Positions 17,943-30,462 of a stretch of DNA of 40,836 nt are shown one piece after another (the first letter of the stretch is position 1; each line of letters begins with the position of its first letter). Position numbers and translations under genes: made by a program. This DNA is from Burkholderia singularis (lineage in GTDB: Bacteria > Pseudomonadota > Gammaproteobacteria > Burkholderiales > Burkholderiaceae). The stretch is from NCBI RefSeq assembly GCF_900176645.1, contig NZ_FXAN01000073.1, forward strand, positions 1-40,836. Reading direction: 5' to 3'. The notes under the pieces are model-generated. The model saw nothing but the letters and a program-made list of their open reading frames with translations, was not told the origin of the DNA and ran no database searches.

Positions 17943-18030
17943 TATTGCGAAACCGCTTTGAAGAAAACACTGGGCCGCCCAGGTTTTCCCGCTTTTCGGA
18001 TCTGGCGCACGCCGCCCGATCCGAACGTGT

Positions 18031-19263
18031 TTAAAAGTTGCTGAGGAACCAGTCCTTCATCCGCGAGAAGATCTGGCCCGCGGAGCCGGATTGCACCGCG
18101 ACCTTGCGCCCGCGCATGCGTTGCGCGCTGCCTTCGACGAGCAGGCCCATCGCTGTCGAATAGCGCGGATTGCGCACGACGTCGGCCAAGCCTCCCGCGT
18201 ATTCCGGCGCGCCGATGCGCACCGGCTTCAGGAAGATGTCCTCGCCCAATTCGACCATGCCCGGCATCATCGCAGCACCGCCTGTCAGCACGACACCAGA
18301 ACTGAGTAACTCTTCGTAACCAGACTCGCGCACCACCTGCTGCACGAGCGAAAACAACTCCTCGACGCGCGGCTCGATCACGGCCGCGAGCGCCTGCCGC
18401 GACAGCGTGCGCGGCCCGCGCTCGCCCAGGCCCGGCACTTCGACCATCTCGTCCGGATCGGCGAGCGCCTGCTTCGCGATTCCATAGCCGACCTTGATGT
18501 CTTCCGCGTCCGGCGTCGGCGTGCGCAGCGCCATTGCGATATCGCTCGTGATCTGATCGCCCGCGATCGGGATCACCGCGGTATGACGGATCGCGCCTTC
18601 GGCGAAGATCGCAATGTCGGTCGTGCCGCCGCCGATATCGACGAGCACCACGCCGAGATCCTTCTCGTCCTCGGTCAGCACCGCAAGCGACGATGCAAGC
18701 GGCTGCAGGATCAAATCGTTCACTTCGAGCCCACAGCGGCGCACGCACTTGACGATGTTCTGCGCGGCGCTCACCGCGCCCGTCACGATATGGACCTTCA
18801 CCTCGAGCCGGATGCCGCTCATGCCGATCGGCTCGCGCACGTCCTCCTGGCCGTCGATGATGAATTCCTGCGTGAGGATGTGCAGCACCTGCTGGTCGGT
18901 CGGGATGTTGATCGCCTTCGCGGTCTCGATTACGCGCGCAACGTCCGTCTGCGTGACCTCCTTCTCCTTGATCGCGACCATCCCGCTCGAATTGAAGCTG
19001 CGGATGTGGCTGCCGGCGATCCCGGTGAAAACGTTCGTGATCTTGCAGTCGGCCATCAACTCCGCTTCCTCGAGCGCGCGCTGAATCGATTGCACGGTGG
19101 CCTCGATGTTCACCACCACGCCTTTCTTCAGCCCCTTCGACTCGCTCTGGCCGAGGCCGATCACCTCATAGTGACCCTCGCCCTTCAGCTCGGCGACGAC
19201 GGCCACCACCTTCGACGTACCGATGTCGAGGGCAACCAGCAGATCCTTGTAGTCTTTGCTCAT
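18031..19263 (-). CDS. ftsA: cell division protein FtsA
   Basis: An actin-like ATPase that tethers FtsZ to the membrane and recruits later divisome proteins. The 410 residues open with LVALDIGTSKV (phosphate 1), contain DIGGGTTDIAIF (phosphate 2) and VVLTGGAAMMPGM (adenosine motif), and end in an amphipathic helix FSRMKDWFLSNF, the membrane-targeting sequence. The start at 19263 (MSKDYKDLL) is the family start. It follows ftsQ by 26 bases. Confidence 0.96.
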   Translation of the reverse strand: MSKDYKDLLVALDIGTSKVVAVVAELKGEGHYEVIGLGQSESKGLKKGVVVNIEATVQSIQRALEEAELMADCKITNVFTGIAGSHIRSFNSSGMVAIKEKEVTQTDVARVIETAKAINIPTDQQVLHILTQEFIIDGQEDVREPIGMSGIRLEVKVHIVTGAVSAAQNIVKCVRRCGLEVNDLILQPLASSLAVLTEDEKDLGVVLVDIGGGTTDIAIFAEGAIRHTAVIPIAGDQITSDIAMALRTPTPDAEDIKVGYGIAKQALADPDEMVEVPGLGERGPRTLSRQALAAVIEPRVEELFSLVQQVVRESGYEELLSSGVVLTGGAAMMPGMVELGEDIFLKPVRIGAPEYAGGLADVVRNPRYSTAMGLLVEGSAQRMRGRKVAVQSGSAGQIFSRMKDWFLSNF

Positions 19264-19289
19264 AGAGTGCTCTTGCGTGTGATGTCGTG

Positions 19290-20042
19290 TTACTTCTTGC
19301 CTTTGTCGGCGTCGCTCAGAAACCGCATGCCGGCCGCCCGGATCGCAAACCCGTTCGGGTAGCGCAAATCCGCATACTCGATATCGCCGCCCCAGCGGCG
19401 CGTGACGGACGGCCACGCGGAGACGAGGCGGCGGACCCGGTCCGACAGCGTGTCGTTGTTGCGCTCGCGGCCAAGCTCCACCTGCATGCCATTGGACAGC
19501 TTCACCGTCCATGCGTAACGCGGCGACAGCGTCACTTCCTCCGGCGTCGCGTTGAGCGGCGCAAACCATTTGACGAAATCGCGATAATGCGCGACCACCT
19601 CCTTCGCGCTGCCCTCCGGCCCATCGAACGCGGGCAATTCGTCTTCGAGTTCGCCCTGATTCGCGGTAAAGAGTTCGCCGTCTACGCTCACGAGCTGATC
19701 GTGGCCCCAGGTGCCGAGCGGCTTGTATTCCTCGAGTGTCACGGCCAGCGCGTTTGGCCAAACCCGCCTCACGCTCGCATGGCGCACCCACGGCATCTGC
19801 TCGAACGCGGCGCGCGCGAGATCGAGATCGACGGTGAAGAAATTGCCCTTGAGCCGGCCGACGACACCCGCGCGCACGGTCGGCGTGTTGATGTGCTCGG
19901 TGTCGCCGTCGATCCGGATCTCGCGCAATGCGAACGCCGGGCGCTGGATCAGCCAGTAGCAGCCGGCCGCCGCCAACACGAGCAGCAGCAGCGCGTACAA
20001 CGCGCTGGCGGCAAGGTTCAGTTGGCGAACGTTATTCCACAT
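19290..20042 (-). CDS. ftsQ: cell division protein FtsQ
   Basis: A bitopic inner-membrane protein that links FtsA/FtsK to FtsL-FtsB and FtsI/FtsW. The 250 residues have a short cytoplasmic N-terminus, one membrane segment (about 10-30), then a periplasmic POTRA domain (FALREIRIDGD onward, about 38-108) and the FtsQ beta domain. Length is normal. The basic lysine-rich C-terminus is minor variation. Confidence 0.94.
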   Translation of the reverse strand: MWNNVRQLNLAASALYALLLLVLAAAGCYWLIQRPAFALREIRIDGDTEHINTPTVRAGVVGRLKGNFFTVDLDLARAAFEQMPWVRHASVRRVWPNALAVTLEEYKPLGTWGHDQLVSVDGELFTANQGELEDELPAFDGPEGSAKEVVAHYRDFVKWFAPLNATPEEVTLSPRYAWTVKLSNGMQVELGRERNNDTLSDRVRRLVSAWPSVTRRWGGDIEYADLRYPNGFAIRAAGMRFLSDADKGKK

Positions 20043-20067
20043 GGTTCAAATCCGGTCCCGCATCCAA

Positions 20068-21006
20068 TCAATCGAGCGTCAATGACAGCACTTTCACGAC
20101 CAGCTCCGAATAGCTGATGCCGACCGCGCGCGCCGCCTTCGGCGGCAACGAGTGATCGGTCATCCCCGGCGCGGTGTTGACTTCGAGGAAGTACGGATTG
20201 CCGTCGGCATCCAACATGAAATCCGCGCGGCCCCAATCGGTACAACCGAGCACGTCGAACGCGCGGCGCGCGAGGCGTTTGAATTCCGCTTCCTTCGCCG
20301 CGTCGATTCCGCACGGAATCAGGTACTGCGTATCGTCCGCGACATACTTCGCGTGATAGTCGTAGAACTCGCCGGCGGGCACGATCTTGATGAGCGGCAG
20401 ATCGAGATCCGCGGCAATGCACGCGGTGTACTCGCCTCCGCCTTCGATGCTCTTCTCGACAATCACGATCTTGTCGTGTTTCGCCGCCTCCGCCAGCGCG
20501 GCAGGCAACGTATCGGCGCTTTTTACCTTCAGCACCGCGACGCTCGAGCCCTCGCTTGCCGGCTTCACAAAGAGCGGCAAGCCGAGCTTCGCGACGATGT
20601 CGTTCGCGCGCGCCGTGTAATCGTCGCCGCGCATGACGGTCTCGAACGGCGGCGTCGGAATCCCCGTTTGCTGCCAGACGAGCTTCGTGCGGAATTTGTC
20701 GAGCCCGAGCGCTGAGCCGAGCACGCCGCTGCCCGTATAGCGAATGCCGTAAAAATCGAGCGCGCCCTGGATTTGGCCGTTCTCGCCATAACCGCCGTGC
20801 AGCGCGTTGAATGCACGCGCGAAGCCCTCGTCCTTCAGCGCCGACAGCGGCCGCTCGGCCGGATCGAACGGATGCGCATCGATGCCCGCGTCGCGCAGGC
20901 CTTGCAGCACCAGCCGGCCGGAATTCAGTGACACCTCGCGCTCGGCGGATTGCCCGCCGAGCAGCACTGCCACCTTGCCGAAACGTTTCGGATCGATCCC
21001 GCTCAT
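20068..21006 (-). CDS. ddl: D-alanine-D-alanine ligase
   Basis: An ATP-grasp enzyme that joins two D-alanines for the MurF step. In the 312 residues: [16 protein letters not shown] near the N-terminus, the [13 protein letters not shown]-binding strand, and [25 protein letters not shown] with the metal-binding acidic residues near the C-terminus. Its start is separated by one base from the stop of murC, so the two are tightly coupled. It is the DdlB-type gene of the dcw cluster. Confidence 0.95.
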   Translation of the reverse strand: MSGIDPKRFGKVAVLLGGQSAEREVSLNSGRLVLQGLRDAGIDAHPFDPAERPLSALKDEGFARAFNALHGGYGENGQIQGALDFYGIRYTGSGVLGSALGLDKFRTKLVWQQTGIPTPPFETVMRGDDYTARANDIVAKLGLPLFVKPASEGSSVAVLKVKSADTLPAALAEAAKHDKIVIVEKSIEGGGEYTACIAADLDLPLIKIVPAGEFYDYHAKYVADDTQYLIPCGIDAAKEAEFKRLARRAFDVLGCTDWGRADFMLDADGNPYFLEVNTAPGMTDHSLPPKAARAVGISYSELVVKVLSLTLD

Positions 21007-21007
21007 G

Positions 21008-22401
<1,394 letters not shown>

Positions 22402-22405
<4 letters not shown>

Positions 22406-23505
22406 TGCTTTCCTTCCAGCCTCGCGCCCGCCGCCGCCGCGCACACCTGCGCGACTTCGTCGGTGGCGTCCGGCTTGGCGAGCGAGCGCGAACGCTCGGC
22501 CATCGCCGCAAGCGACTGCCGTGACTGGCCGCGCAACCAATCGGCGAGCAGTTGGGCCGACAGGTCGCGTTGCTGCACCAGCACTGCCGCGCCTTGTTCG
22601 GCCAGGAACGCGGCGTTGGTCGTCTGATGATCGTCGACCGCATACGGAAACGGCACGAACAGCGCCGCCACCCCCACCGCCGCGATTTCCGCGACCGTCA
22701 TCGCGCCGGAGCGGCAAATCACCAGATCGGCGCTCGCATACGCGCTCGCCATGTCGTCGATGAACGGCACAAGCTCGACGTCGCGGCCGGCCGCGAGCCC
22801 GGCTGCCGCGTAATTCTCCCTGAGCGTATCGATGTGTTTCGCGCCCGCCTGATGGACCACTTGCGGCCGCTCGCCGGCAGCGAGCAGCGCCAGCGCGCGC
22901 GGCACGACCTCATTCAATGCCGCGGCCCCCAGACTGCCGCCGACGACGAGCAGCTTGAGCTTGCCGCTGCGCGCCGCATAGCGTGCTTGGGGTGATTCCG
23001 TGCGCGCAAGTTCCGCACGAATCGGATTACCCGTCCATTGCGCATGCGGCAACGCGCCGGGAAACGCTACGAGCACGCGCTTCGCAAGCTTCGCGAGCAC
23101 CCGGTTCGTCAGTCCCGCGATCGAATTCTGCTCGTGCAGCACGAGCGGACGCCCCGTCAACGTCGCCATCAGACCGGCCGGAAACGTGATGTAGCCACCC
23201 ATGCCGAGCACGACGTCGGGCTTCACGCGCGACAGCGCGCCCAAACTCTGCGCACACGCGCGCAGCAGATTGAACGGCAGCGCGAGCTTCGTTTTCAGCC
23301 CTTTGCCGCGCAGCCCGCCGAAGTTCACATATTCCATCGGGATGCCGTGCTTCGGCACGAGCGTCGCCTCCATGCCGGCCGGATTGCCGAGCCAAACGAC
23401 CCGCCAGCCCTGCGCCTGCATCCGGTGCGCGACCGCAAGCCCCGGAAACACGTGGCCCCCGGTGCCGCCCGCCATCACCATCAGCGTGCGCTGCGCCGCG
23501 CTCAT
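22402..23505 (-). CDS. murG: lipid II-forming GlcNAc transferase MurG
   Basis: A peripheral membrane GT-B glycosyltransferase that adds GlcNAc to lipid I. In the 367 residues: the G-loop [14 protein letters not shown] at the N-terminus, [12 protein letters not shown] and [12 protein letters not shown] in the acceptor domain, and the donor-site [14 protein letters not shown] near the C-terminus. Both junctions (ftsW-murG and murG-murC) are ATGA overlaps. Confidence 0.96.
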
Positions 23506-24791
23506 ACCTTCCCTCCGCGCATCAGCACCCTGTTTTCATAATCGACGCGCAACAGCACCGCCAGCGCGACGCAGTTGAGCAGAATGCCCGAGCCGCCATA
23601 ACTGACGAGCGGCAAAGTCAAGCCTTTGGTCGGCAGCAAGCCCAGATTCACGCCCATATTGATGAACGCTTGCGCGCCGAACCAAATGCCGACGCCCTTT
23701 GCCATCAGGCCCGCGAACGTGCGGTCGAGCGCAAGCGCCTGACGGCCGATCTCGAACGCGCGGCGCACGATCCAGTAAAAAAGCAGGATCACGACGAGCA
23801 CGCCAATGAAGCCCAACTCCTCGCCAATCACCGCGAGAATGAAGTCGGTATGCGCTTCCGGCAGATAGTTGAGCTTCTCGACGCTGCCGCCGAGGCCGAC
23901 GCCGAACCACTCGCCGCGCCCGAACGCGATCAGCGAATGCGTGAGCTGATACGCCTTGCCCTGCGCATAGCGCTCGTCCCACGGATCGAGATACGCGAAG
24001 ATCCGCTCGCGCCGCCACGGCGAAAGCCAGACCAGCATCGTGAACGTGCCGACCGCGGTCGCGACGAGGCCGCCGAACAGCTTGCCGTTCACGCCGCCGA
24101 GGAACAGCACGCCCATCGCGATCGCCGCGATCACCATGAACGCGCCCATGTCAGGCTCCAGCAGCAGCAGCGCGCCGACGAGGCCCACCGCGCACGCCAT
24201 CGGCAAGAAGCCTTTCGCGAAGCTTTGCATGTATTCCTGCTTGCGAACCGTGTAGTTCGCCGCATAGATCGTCACCGCGAGCTTCATGATCTCCGACGGC
24301 TGCATGTTCGTGATGCCCAGCGGAATCCAGCGGCGCGCGCCGTTCACGCCCTTGCCGACATGCGGAATCAGCACGATCACGAGGCCGACGAGCGCGATCA
24401 GGAACAGATGCGGCGCATATTTATCCCACGTCGAAACCGGCACGCGGAACGCGATCACCGCCGCGACGAACGCGACGACGAGCGACACGACGTGACGCAG
24501 CAGGAACGCATAATCGTGATACGACGCGTATTTCGGCGAATCCGGCATCGCGATCGAAGCCGAATACACCATCACGACCCCGAGTCCAAGCAGCGCAACG
24601 GCAACCCACAGCAGCGAATAGTCGAAATCGAGCATGCGCGAGCGAGTCGGGCGCGCGCCGTTGACGACGCTTGCGAGCCCCGTCGTGATGCGCGACGAAC
24701 CGGACGCGCCCCGGGCCGCCGAGCGCGATGCGCCGCCGCCCGCGTCGCGCGCGTTGTTGAAACGGAAAACGAAGCGATCGGACCAGCTCAT
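23502..24791 (-). CDS. ftsW: SEDS peptidoglycan polymerase FtsW
   Basis: A polytopic glycosyltransferase that polymerises lipid II at the septum with FtsI. The 429 residues have about ten membrane segments, the [11 protein letters not shown] loop, the [19 protein letters not shown] loop and the C-terminal [15 protein letters not shown] motif. A cytoplasmic N-terminal extension of about 60 serine/arginine-rich residues precedes the first membrane segment. The start overlaps the murD stop by four bases. Confidence 0.95.
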   Translation of the reverse strand: MSWSDRFVFRFNNARDAGGGASRSAARGASGSSRITTGLASVVNGARPTRSRMLDFDYSLLWVAVALLGLGVVMVYSASIAMPDSPKYASYHDYAFLLRHVVSLVVAFVAAVIAFRVPVSTWDKYAPHLFLIALVGLVIVLIPHVGKGVNGARRWIPLGITNMQPSEIMKLAVTIYAANYTVRKQEYMQSFAKGFLPMACAVGLVGALLLLEPDMGAFMVIAAIAMGVLFLGGVNGKLFGGLVATAVGTFTMLVWLSPWRRERIFAYLDPWDERYAQGKAYQLTHSLIAFGRGEWFGVGLGGSVEKLNYLPEAHTDFILAVIGEELGFIGVLVVILLFYWIVRRAFEIGRQALALDRTFAGLMAKGVGIWFGAQAFINMGVNLGLLPTKGLTLPLVSYGGSGILLNCVALAVLLRVDYENRVLMRGGKV

Positions 24792-26314
24792 AACGTCGTT
24801 CCTTTTTCCAAGGCGATGTCTTCGACCGCGCTACGGAACACGTCGGCCCGATGCGCATAATTCCTGAACATATCGAGGCTCGCGCATGCGGGCGACAGCA
24901 ATACCGCGTCGCCCGTCTGCGCGAGCGCGCTCGCCGCGCGCACCGCCGCCTCGAGCGTCGCATGCTCGGCAAGCGGCACGCCGGCATCGGCCAGCGCCGC
25001 GCGGATCGCGCCCGCGTCGCGGCCGATCAGCATCACCGCACGGCACCAGCGCGCGACGGGCGCCGCGAGCGGCGCGAAATCCTGACCCTTGCCATCCCCG
25101 CCCGCGATCAGCACCGCGCGCTGCGCCAGCCCGTCGAGCGCGGCGACGGTCGCACCGACGTTGGTGCCCTTGCTGTCGTCGACGTAATCGATGCCGTCGA
25201 GCGTCGCGATCACCTCGACCCGGTGCGGCTCGCCCCGGTATTCGCGCAAGCCGTGCAACAGCGGCGCGGCCGGCAGATCGATCGCGCGCGCGAGCGCATA
25301 GGCGGCGAGCGCGTTTGCCGCGTTATGCAACCCACGGATGCGCAACGCGTCGGCGGGCATCAGGCGCTTCATGCCGATATCCGGCATGCGCGCGGCGTCC
25401 TGTCTGCGGCGCCGCGACGTCGGGGCGCCCGCGTCGGCCGCGTCGCGGTCGACCGCCTCGACAAGCCACGCGATCCCGTTGTCGCGCGACAAACCGTAAT
25501 CGCCGTCGGCGCCCGGCTCGTTCAAACCGAACGTGACGGCGCGCGGCGCATCGGCCGCCGCGGGCGCGGGCGCGAACTTCATCACCTCGGCGTCGTCGCG
25601 GTTCAGCACGCGCACCGTGCGCGGCCCGAAGATCCGGCCCTTCGCGGCCGCGTAGGCGACAAAGCCGCCGTGCCAGTCGAGATGGTCCTGCGTGATATTG
25701 AGAATCGCCGCGGCGTCGGGCGCGAACGTATGCGCGGTTTCAAGCTGAAAGCTCGACAGCTCGAGCACCCAGACGTCCGGCAGCGCGGCCGCGCCGATCG
25801 CTTCGGCGAGCTTGTCGAGCATCGCCGGGCTGATGTTGCCCGCCACCGCGACCTTCCTGCCCGCGCGTTCGCACAACAGTCCCGTGAGGCTCGTCGTGGT
25901 CGTCTTGCCGTTCGTGCCGGTAATCGCGATCACCTTCGGTACGTAGCCGCTCGCGCCCAGCGCCTTCAATGCCTGCGCGAAGAATTCGAGTTCGCCCCAC
26001 ACCGGCACGCCCCGTTCGCGCGCGGCAGCGACGAGCGGCGCGACGTCATCGGCAAGCGGCGACAAGCCGGGGCTCAGCGCAACGAGTTCGATCCCGCCGT
26101 CGAGCAGCGCCGGCGCAAACGCACCGCCGACGAATTCGGCGTCGATTCCCGCAGCGGCAAGCGCGTCAAGATTGGGCGGGGTCTCGCGCGTATCGGCAAT
26201 GCGCAGCCGGCACCCGTGCGTCGCGCACCATCGCGCGATCGCGAGGCCCGATTCGCCGAGCCCCAACACGAGCACCATCGGCCGCTGCCGATCTCCGAAC
26301 ATCTCGCCAAACAT
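24788..26314 (-). CDS. murD: UDP-MurNAc-L-Ala-D-Glu ligase
   Basis: Adds D-glutamate to UDP-MurNAc-L-Ala. The P-loop is TGTNGKTT (132-139), with the [10 protein letters not shown] and [11 protein letters not shown] motifs. At 508 residues it is longer than E. coli MurD (438), mainly through a segment at about residues 240-320 rich in Ala, Asp and Arg (including [13 protein letters not shown]), placed before the [15 protein letters not shown] motif. Such insertions are common in Burkholderia MurD. A second ATG four codons downstream (MFGDRQRP) is an alternative start. Confidence 0.94.
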   Translation of the reverse strand: MFGEMFGDRQRPMVLVLGLGESGLAIARWCATHGCRLRIADTRETPPNLDALAAAGIDAEFVGGAFAPALLDGGIELVALSPGLSPLADDVAPLVAAARERGVPVWGELEFFAQALKALGASGYVPKVIAITGTNGKTTTTSLTGLLCERAGRKVAVAGNISPAMLDKLAEAIGAAALPDVWVLELSSFQLETAHTFAPDAAAILNITQDHLDWHGGFVAYAAAKGRIFGPRTVRVLNRDDAEVMKFAPAPAAADAPRAVTFGLNEPGADGDYGLSRDNGIAWLVEAVDRDAADAGAPTSRRRRQDAARMPDIGMKRLMPADALRIRGLHNAANALAAYALARAIDLPAAPLLHGLREYRGEPHRVEVIATLDGIDYVDDSKGTNVGATVAALDGLAQRAVLIAGGDGKGQDFAPLAAPVARWCRAVMLIGRDAGAIRAALADAGVPLAEHATLEAAVRAASALAQTGDAVLLSPACASLDMFRNYAHRADVFRSAVEDIALEKGTTL

Positions 26315-26327
26315 CCTGAGCTTCCCT

Positions 26328-27497
26328 TTACCGCAGCTTGAGGGTGGACAAACCGAACAGGCAGAGCATCAACGTGATGATCCAGAAACGCACCACCACC
26401 TGCGTTTCCTTCCAGCCCGACAACTCGAAATGGTGATGCAGCGGCGCCATCTTGAAGATGCGCCGCCCTTCGCCGTAACGGCGCTTCGTGTACTTGAACC
26501 ACGTGACCTGCAGCATCACCGACAGCGTCTCGGCAACGAAGATGCCGCCCATGATGAAAAGCACGATTTCCTGTCGCACGATCACGGCGACCGTGCCGAG
26601 CGCGCCGCCCAGCGCGAGCGCGCCGACGTCGCCCATGAACACCTGCGCGGGGTGCGTGTTGTACCAGAGGAACGCAAGCCCCGCGCCCCCCATCGCCGAG
26701 CAGAAGATCAGCAGCTCGCCCGCGCCCGGAATGTGCGGAAACAGCAGATATTTCGAATAGACGGCGCTGCCCATCACGTAGGCGAACACGCCGAGCGACG
26801 CGCCGACCAGCACGACCGGCATGATCACGAGGCCGTCGAGGCCGTCGGTCAGGTTCACCGCGTTGCTTGCGCCGACGATCACGAAATACGTGAGCGCGAT
26901 GAAGCCCCAGACGCCGAGCGGATAGCTGATCGACTTGAGAAACGGCAGCAGCAGATCCGCGCGCGCGGGCAGCCCCATCGACAGCCCGCTTTGCACCCAC
27001 GCGATGAACAGATCGAACACCCGCGCGTTATTCGCCTCGGACACGCTGAATGCCAGATAAACGGCCGCGAAGAGGCCGATCACCGATTGCCAGAAATACT
27101 TCTCGCGCGACGACATCCCGCGCGGGTCCTTGTAGACGACCTTCCGGTAATCGTCGACCCAGCCGATCACGCCGAAGCCGAACGTGACGAGCATCACGAT
27201 CCAGATGAAACGGTTCGTCAGATCGCCCCACAGGAGCGTCGCGACCGCGATGCCGATCAGAATCAGCACGCCGCCCATCGTCGGCGTGCCCGATTTCACG
27301 AGATGCGTTTGCGGACCGTCCTTGCGCACCGCCTGGCCGACCTTCATCTCGGTGAGCTTGCGAATCACCCACGGACCACAGACGAGGCCGATCACGAGCG
27401 CCGTGATCGTGGCCATCACCGCCCGGAACGTCAGGTACGTGAACAAGCGCAAAAAGCTTGCGTCACTTTGCAGCCATTGCGCCAACGCCAGCAGCAT
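26328..27497 (-). CDS. mraY: phospho-MurNAc-pentapeptide translocase MraY
   Basis: Transfers phospho-MurNAc-pentapeptide to undecaprenyl phosphate, giving lipid I. The 389 residues have about ten membrane segments with [10 protein letters not shown], the catalytic-loop motif [12 protein letters not shown], and the cytoplasmic PLHHHFE loop. The start at 27497 ([10 protein letters not shown]) follows the murF stop by 17 bases; the long upstream open frame is the shadow of murF. Confidence 0.96.
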   Translation of the reverse strand: MLLALAQWLQSDASFLRLFTYLTFRAVMATITALVIGLVCGPWVIRKLTEMKVGQAVRKDGPQTHLVKSGTPTMGGVLILIGIAVATLLWGDLTNRFIWIVMLVTFGFGVIGWVDDYRKVVYKDPRGMSSREKYFWQSVIGLFAAVYLAFSVSEANNARVFDLFIAWVQSGLSMGLPARADLLLPFLKSISYPLGVWGFIALTYFVIVGASNAVNLTDGLDGLVIMPVVLVGASLGVFAYVMGSAVYSKYLLFPHIPGAGELLIFCSAMGGAGLAFLWYNTHPAQVFMGDVGALALGGALGTVAVIVRQEIVLFIMGGIFVAETLSVMLQVTWFKYTKRRYGEGRRIFKMAPLHHHFELSGWKETQVVVRFWIITLMLCLFGLSTLKLR

Positions 27498-27514
27498 GCT
27501 CTTACTTCCTTTCT

Positions 27515-28921
27515 TCAGTGTGCGCCGGGCGCAGTGCCCGGCGCGGTTGCGTTCGCGAGCGCGTCGACCACGCGCTCCATCTTCATATACCGCGAGCCTT
27601 TGACCAGCAGCGTCGCGCGCGCGCCGAAGCCCGCCGCGCCGAGCGCGGTAATCAGCGCCTGCGCGTCGTCGAAACGCTGCGCGCCGGCGCCATACGCATC
27701 GCATGCCGGCTGCGTGGCCGCGCCGAGCGCGAAGAGCGCATCGATTCCGCGCTCGCGCGCGTATGCGCCAATCTCGCGATGGAACGCCGGCCCTTCGTCG
27801 CCGACCTCGCCCATCTCGCCGATCACGAGCACCCGCGGGGCGGACTGCGCAGCGAGCACGTCGATCGCGGCGCGCATCGAATCCGGGTTCGCGTTGTAGG
27901 TGTCATCGATCAACGTCGCACCGGCGAGCAGGCCGGCGGTCGCGCGCTTGACCTGCAACCGCCCTTTCACCGGCTCGAATGCCTCGAGCCCGGCCTTGAC
28001 CGCGGCAAGCGGCACGCCTGCCGCGAGTGCCGCCGCCGTCGCCGCGAGCGCGTTGCGCGCGTTGTGCTCGCCGAGCGCGCGCAATTGCACGTCGATGCTG
28101 CCGTCCGGCGTCTCGATTGCCAAACGGTTGCCGTCGAGCGTGCCCGTCACGGCGGCGGACGTCGCGGGCACGGCGCCGTGCAGCGCGAAATCGACGATCC
28201 GGTTGCCGGTCGCGGCGACGCGCCAAATGCCCGCATACGCGTCGTCAGCCGGAAATACGGCGACACCGTCCGGCCCGAGCGCGTGAATCACCGAGGCATG
28301 CTCGAGCGCGACCGCTTCGACCGTCGCCATGAATTCCTGATGCTCGCGCTGCGCGTTGTTGACGAGCGCGACCGTGGGCGCGGCGATCCGCGCGAGCGTT
28401 TCGGTCTCGCCCGGATGGTTCATCCCGAGTTCGACAACCGCGAGCCGGTGCGCGGCGCACAGACGCAGCAGCGTGAGTGGCAGGCCGATGTCGTTGTTCA
28501 AATTGCCCGACGTCGCAAGCCGCGCCTGCTCGCCGACCGCCGCCGAAAAGATCGCCGCGATCATCTCCTTGACGGTCGTCTTGCCGTTGCTGCCCGTCAC
28601 CGCGACGACCGGCACCGCGAAGCGCGTGCGCCAGCCGTGCGCCAGCGCGCCGAGCGCCGCGCGCGTATCCGCAACCTTCAGCGCAGGCAAATGCCACTCG
28701 GCCGGGCTGCGCGAGACCAGCGCCGCGCTCACCCCGCGAGCGGCAACGTCGTTCAAGAAATCGTGCGCATCGAAACGCTCGCCCTTCAGCGCGACGAACA
28801 GATCGCCCGGCCCCGCCGTGCGGCTGTCCGTCGACACTCGCGCAAACGACGCGTGCTCGTCGCCCAGCACGGTTGCGCCTGGGATCATCGCGGCGGCCTC
28901 GCGCAAAGTCAGCATCGTCAT
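27515..28921 (-). CDS. murF: UDP-MurNAc-tripeptide-D-Ala-D-Ala ligase
   Basis: Adds the D-Ala-D-Ala dipeptide made by Ddl. The 468 residues show the N-terminal substrate domain ([18 protein letters not shown]), the P-loop TGSNGKTT (109-116), the ELGMNHPGE motif and the [11 protein letters not shown] motif. The ATG at 28921 overlaps the murE stop by four bases. Confidence 0.96.
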   Translation of the reverse strand: MTMLTLREAAAMIPGATVLGDEHASFARVSTDSRTAGPGDLFVALKGERFDAHDFLNDVAARGVSAALVSRSPAEWHLPALKVADTRAALGALAHGWRTRFAVPVVAVTGSNGKTTVKEMIAAIFSAAVGEQARLATSGNLNNDIGLPLTLLRLCAAHRLAVVELGMNHPGETETLARIAAPTVALVNNAQREHQEFMATVEAVALEHASVIHALGPDGVAVFPADDAYAGIWRVAATGNRIVDFALHGAVPATSAAVTGTLDGNRLAIETPDGSIDVQLRALGEHNARNALAATAAALAAGVPLAAVKAGLEAFEPVKGRLQVKRATAGLLAGATLIDDTYNANPDSMRAAIDVLAAQSAPRVLVIGEMGEVGDEGPAFHREIGAYARERGIDALFALGAATQPACDAYGAGAQRFDDAQALITALGAAGFGARATLLVKGSRYMKMERVVDALANATAPGTAPGAH

Positions 28922-30462
28922 TCGCCGCCTCCGCGCACCTGCGTCGTGCGTGCGGCCAGCGCGAGACGCGCATGGTCCTGATCGGAAAACACGCGCTTCC
29001 TGCCCATGATTTCCTGCGTCGCCTCGTGCCCCTTGCCGGCAAGCAGCACGACATCGTCGCGCGCGGCGCCGCGCACCACCTGCAGGATCGCACTGGCGCG
29101 ATCCTCGAGCCGGCGCGCGCGCGCGGGCTCCCGCATCCCGGCGACGATCTGCTCGATGATCCTTTGCGGATCCTCGCTGCGCGGGTTGTCGCTCGTCACG
29201 ACGACCTTGTCGGCGAGACGCTCGGCGATCGCGCCCATCAGCGGGCGCTTCGTCGGGTCGCGATCGCCGCCGCAGCCGAACATGCAGACAAGTTCGCCGC
29301 CGCGCGCCTGTGCGATCGGGCGCAGCGCATCGAGCGTTTTCTCGAGCGCGTCGGGCGTATGCGCATAATCGACGACGACGAGCGGCTCGTCATTCTGCAG
29401 CCGGCCGCCGAGCCGCTGCATCCGGCCGTTCACCGGTTCGAGCCCTTCGAGTTCGGCAATCGCCGTGTCGAACGGCACATCGGCCGCGAGCAACGCACCA
29501 AGCACCGCGAGCAGATTGCTTACGTTGAACGCGCCGAGCGTGCTGGCCTCGACGTCCGCGTCGCCCCACGGCGACGTCACGCGAAACGCGGTGCCTGTCG
29601 CCGTCGCGCGGATATCGGTCGCGACAAGTTCGCGATCCGCGCCTATGGCATCGGTACCTGCGCCGATGCCATAGGCGAGCGTGTTCACGCGGCCGGCGAG
29701 CGACGCCAGCAAACGCCGGCCAGCCGCATCGTCGCGATTGACGACCGCCGCCCGCAGCCCGGGCCACGCAAAGAGCCGGGCCTTCACCGCCTCATAGGCT
29801 TCGAATGTACGGTGATAGTCGAGATGGTCTTGCGTGAGATTCGTGAAGGCCGCGATGTCGAACGCGGTGCCGTTCACGCGCCCCTGATGCAGCGCATGCG
29901 ACGATACTTCCATCGCCACCGCCTGGGCGCCGGCGTCGCGCAATTTCGCGAGGCTGCGCTGCAGTTGCGGCGCATCGGGCGTCGTGAAACCCGTATGCGC
30001 GAGTTGGCCCGGCATCCCGCTGCCGAGCGTGCCGATCACCGCGCACGGCCGCCGCAGCGCGGACAGCGCCGCGGCGATCCACTGCGTGCACGAGGTCTTG
30101 CCATTCGTCCCCGTCACGCCGATCGTGAGCAACGCATCGCTCGGATCGCCATACCAGCCGCTCGCTATCTCGCCCGCGAGCGCATCGAGCGCGGGAACGG
30201 CGAGAGACACCGCCGGATCGAGTTTCGCGGCATCGAAATTTTCCGGTTGATACAACACAGCGGCCGCGCCACGCGCGAGCGCGTCGGCAATGAACGGGCG
30301 ATTGTCCGCACCGTCGACCGCATACGCGAAAAACACGTCGCCTGCCTGCACGCTGCGCGTGTCGGCGTGCAACTGCGCGCCCGCCGCCGCATGCGCGCAC
30401 AGCCACGCAAGCGCGGCCGCGATTTGGGAATGCGCCGGATGAGAACTGCGCACGGCGCTCAT
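28918..30462 (-). CDS. murE: UDP-MurNAc-L-Ala-D-Glu-meso-DAP ligase
   Basis: Adds meso-diaminopimelate, as expected for a Gram-negative: the substrate-selecting motif DNPRSEDP is present near the C-terminus. The P-loop is GVTGTNGKTS (115-124), with NLTQDHLDYH further on. Length 514 is normal. A 14-bp perfect inverted repeat lies within the gene at 29641-29676. Both junctions (ftsI-murE, murE-murF) are ATGA overlaps. Confidence 0.96.
   Translation of the reverse strand: MSAVRSSHPAHSQIAAALAWLCAHAAAGAQLHADTRSVQAGDVFFAYAVDGADNRPFIADALARGAAAVLYQPENFDAAKLDPAVSLAVPALDALAGEIASGWYGDPSDALLTIGVTGTNGKTSCTQWIAAALSALRRPCAVIGTLGSGMPGQLAHTGFTTPDAPQLQRSLAKLRDAGAQAVAMEVSSHALHQGRVNGTAFDIAAFTNLTQDHLDYHRTFEAYEAVKARLFAWPGLRAAVVNRDDAAGRRLLASLAGRVNTLAYGIGAGTDAIGADRELVATDIRATATGTAFRVTSPWGDADVEASTLGAFNVSNLLAVLGALLAADVPFDTAIAELEGLEPVNGRMQRLGGRLQNDEPLVVVDYAHTPDALEKTLDALRPIAQARGGELVCMFGCGGDRDPTKRPLMGAIAERLADKVVVTSDNPRSEDPQRIIEQIVAGMREPARARRLEDRASAILQVVRGAARDDVVLLAGKGHEATQEIMGRKRVFSDQDHARLALAARTTQVRGGGE
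29641..29676. repeat. 14-bp perfect inverted repeat inside murE
   Basis: GCCTATGGCATCGG (29641-29654), 8-base loop TACCTGCG, CCGATGCCATAGGC (29663-29676). It encodes the near-repetitive peptide AYGIGAGTDAIGA in the central domain of MurE. No T-run follows on either strand. Confidence 0.7.

Noticed and set aside
29641..29676. murE inverted repeat as an internal transcription terminator
   Set aside because: No T-run follows on either strand, and it lies in the middle of an essential coding sequence with downstream essential genes in the same operon.
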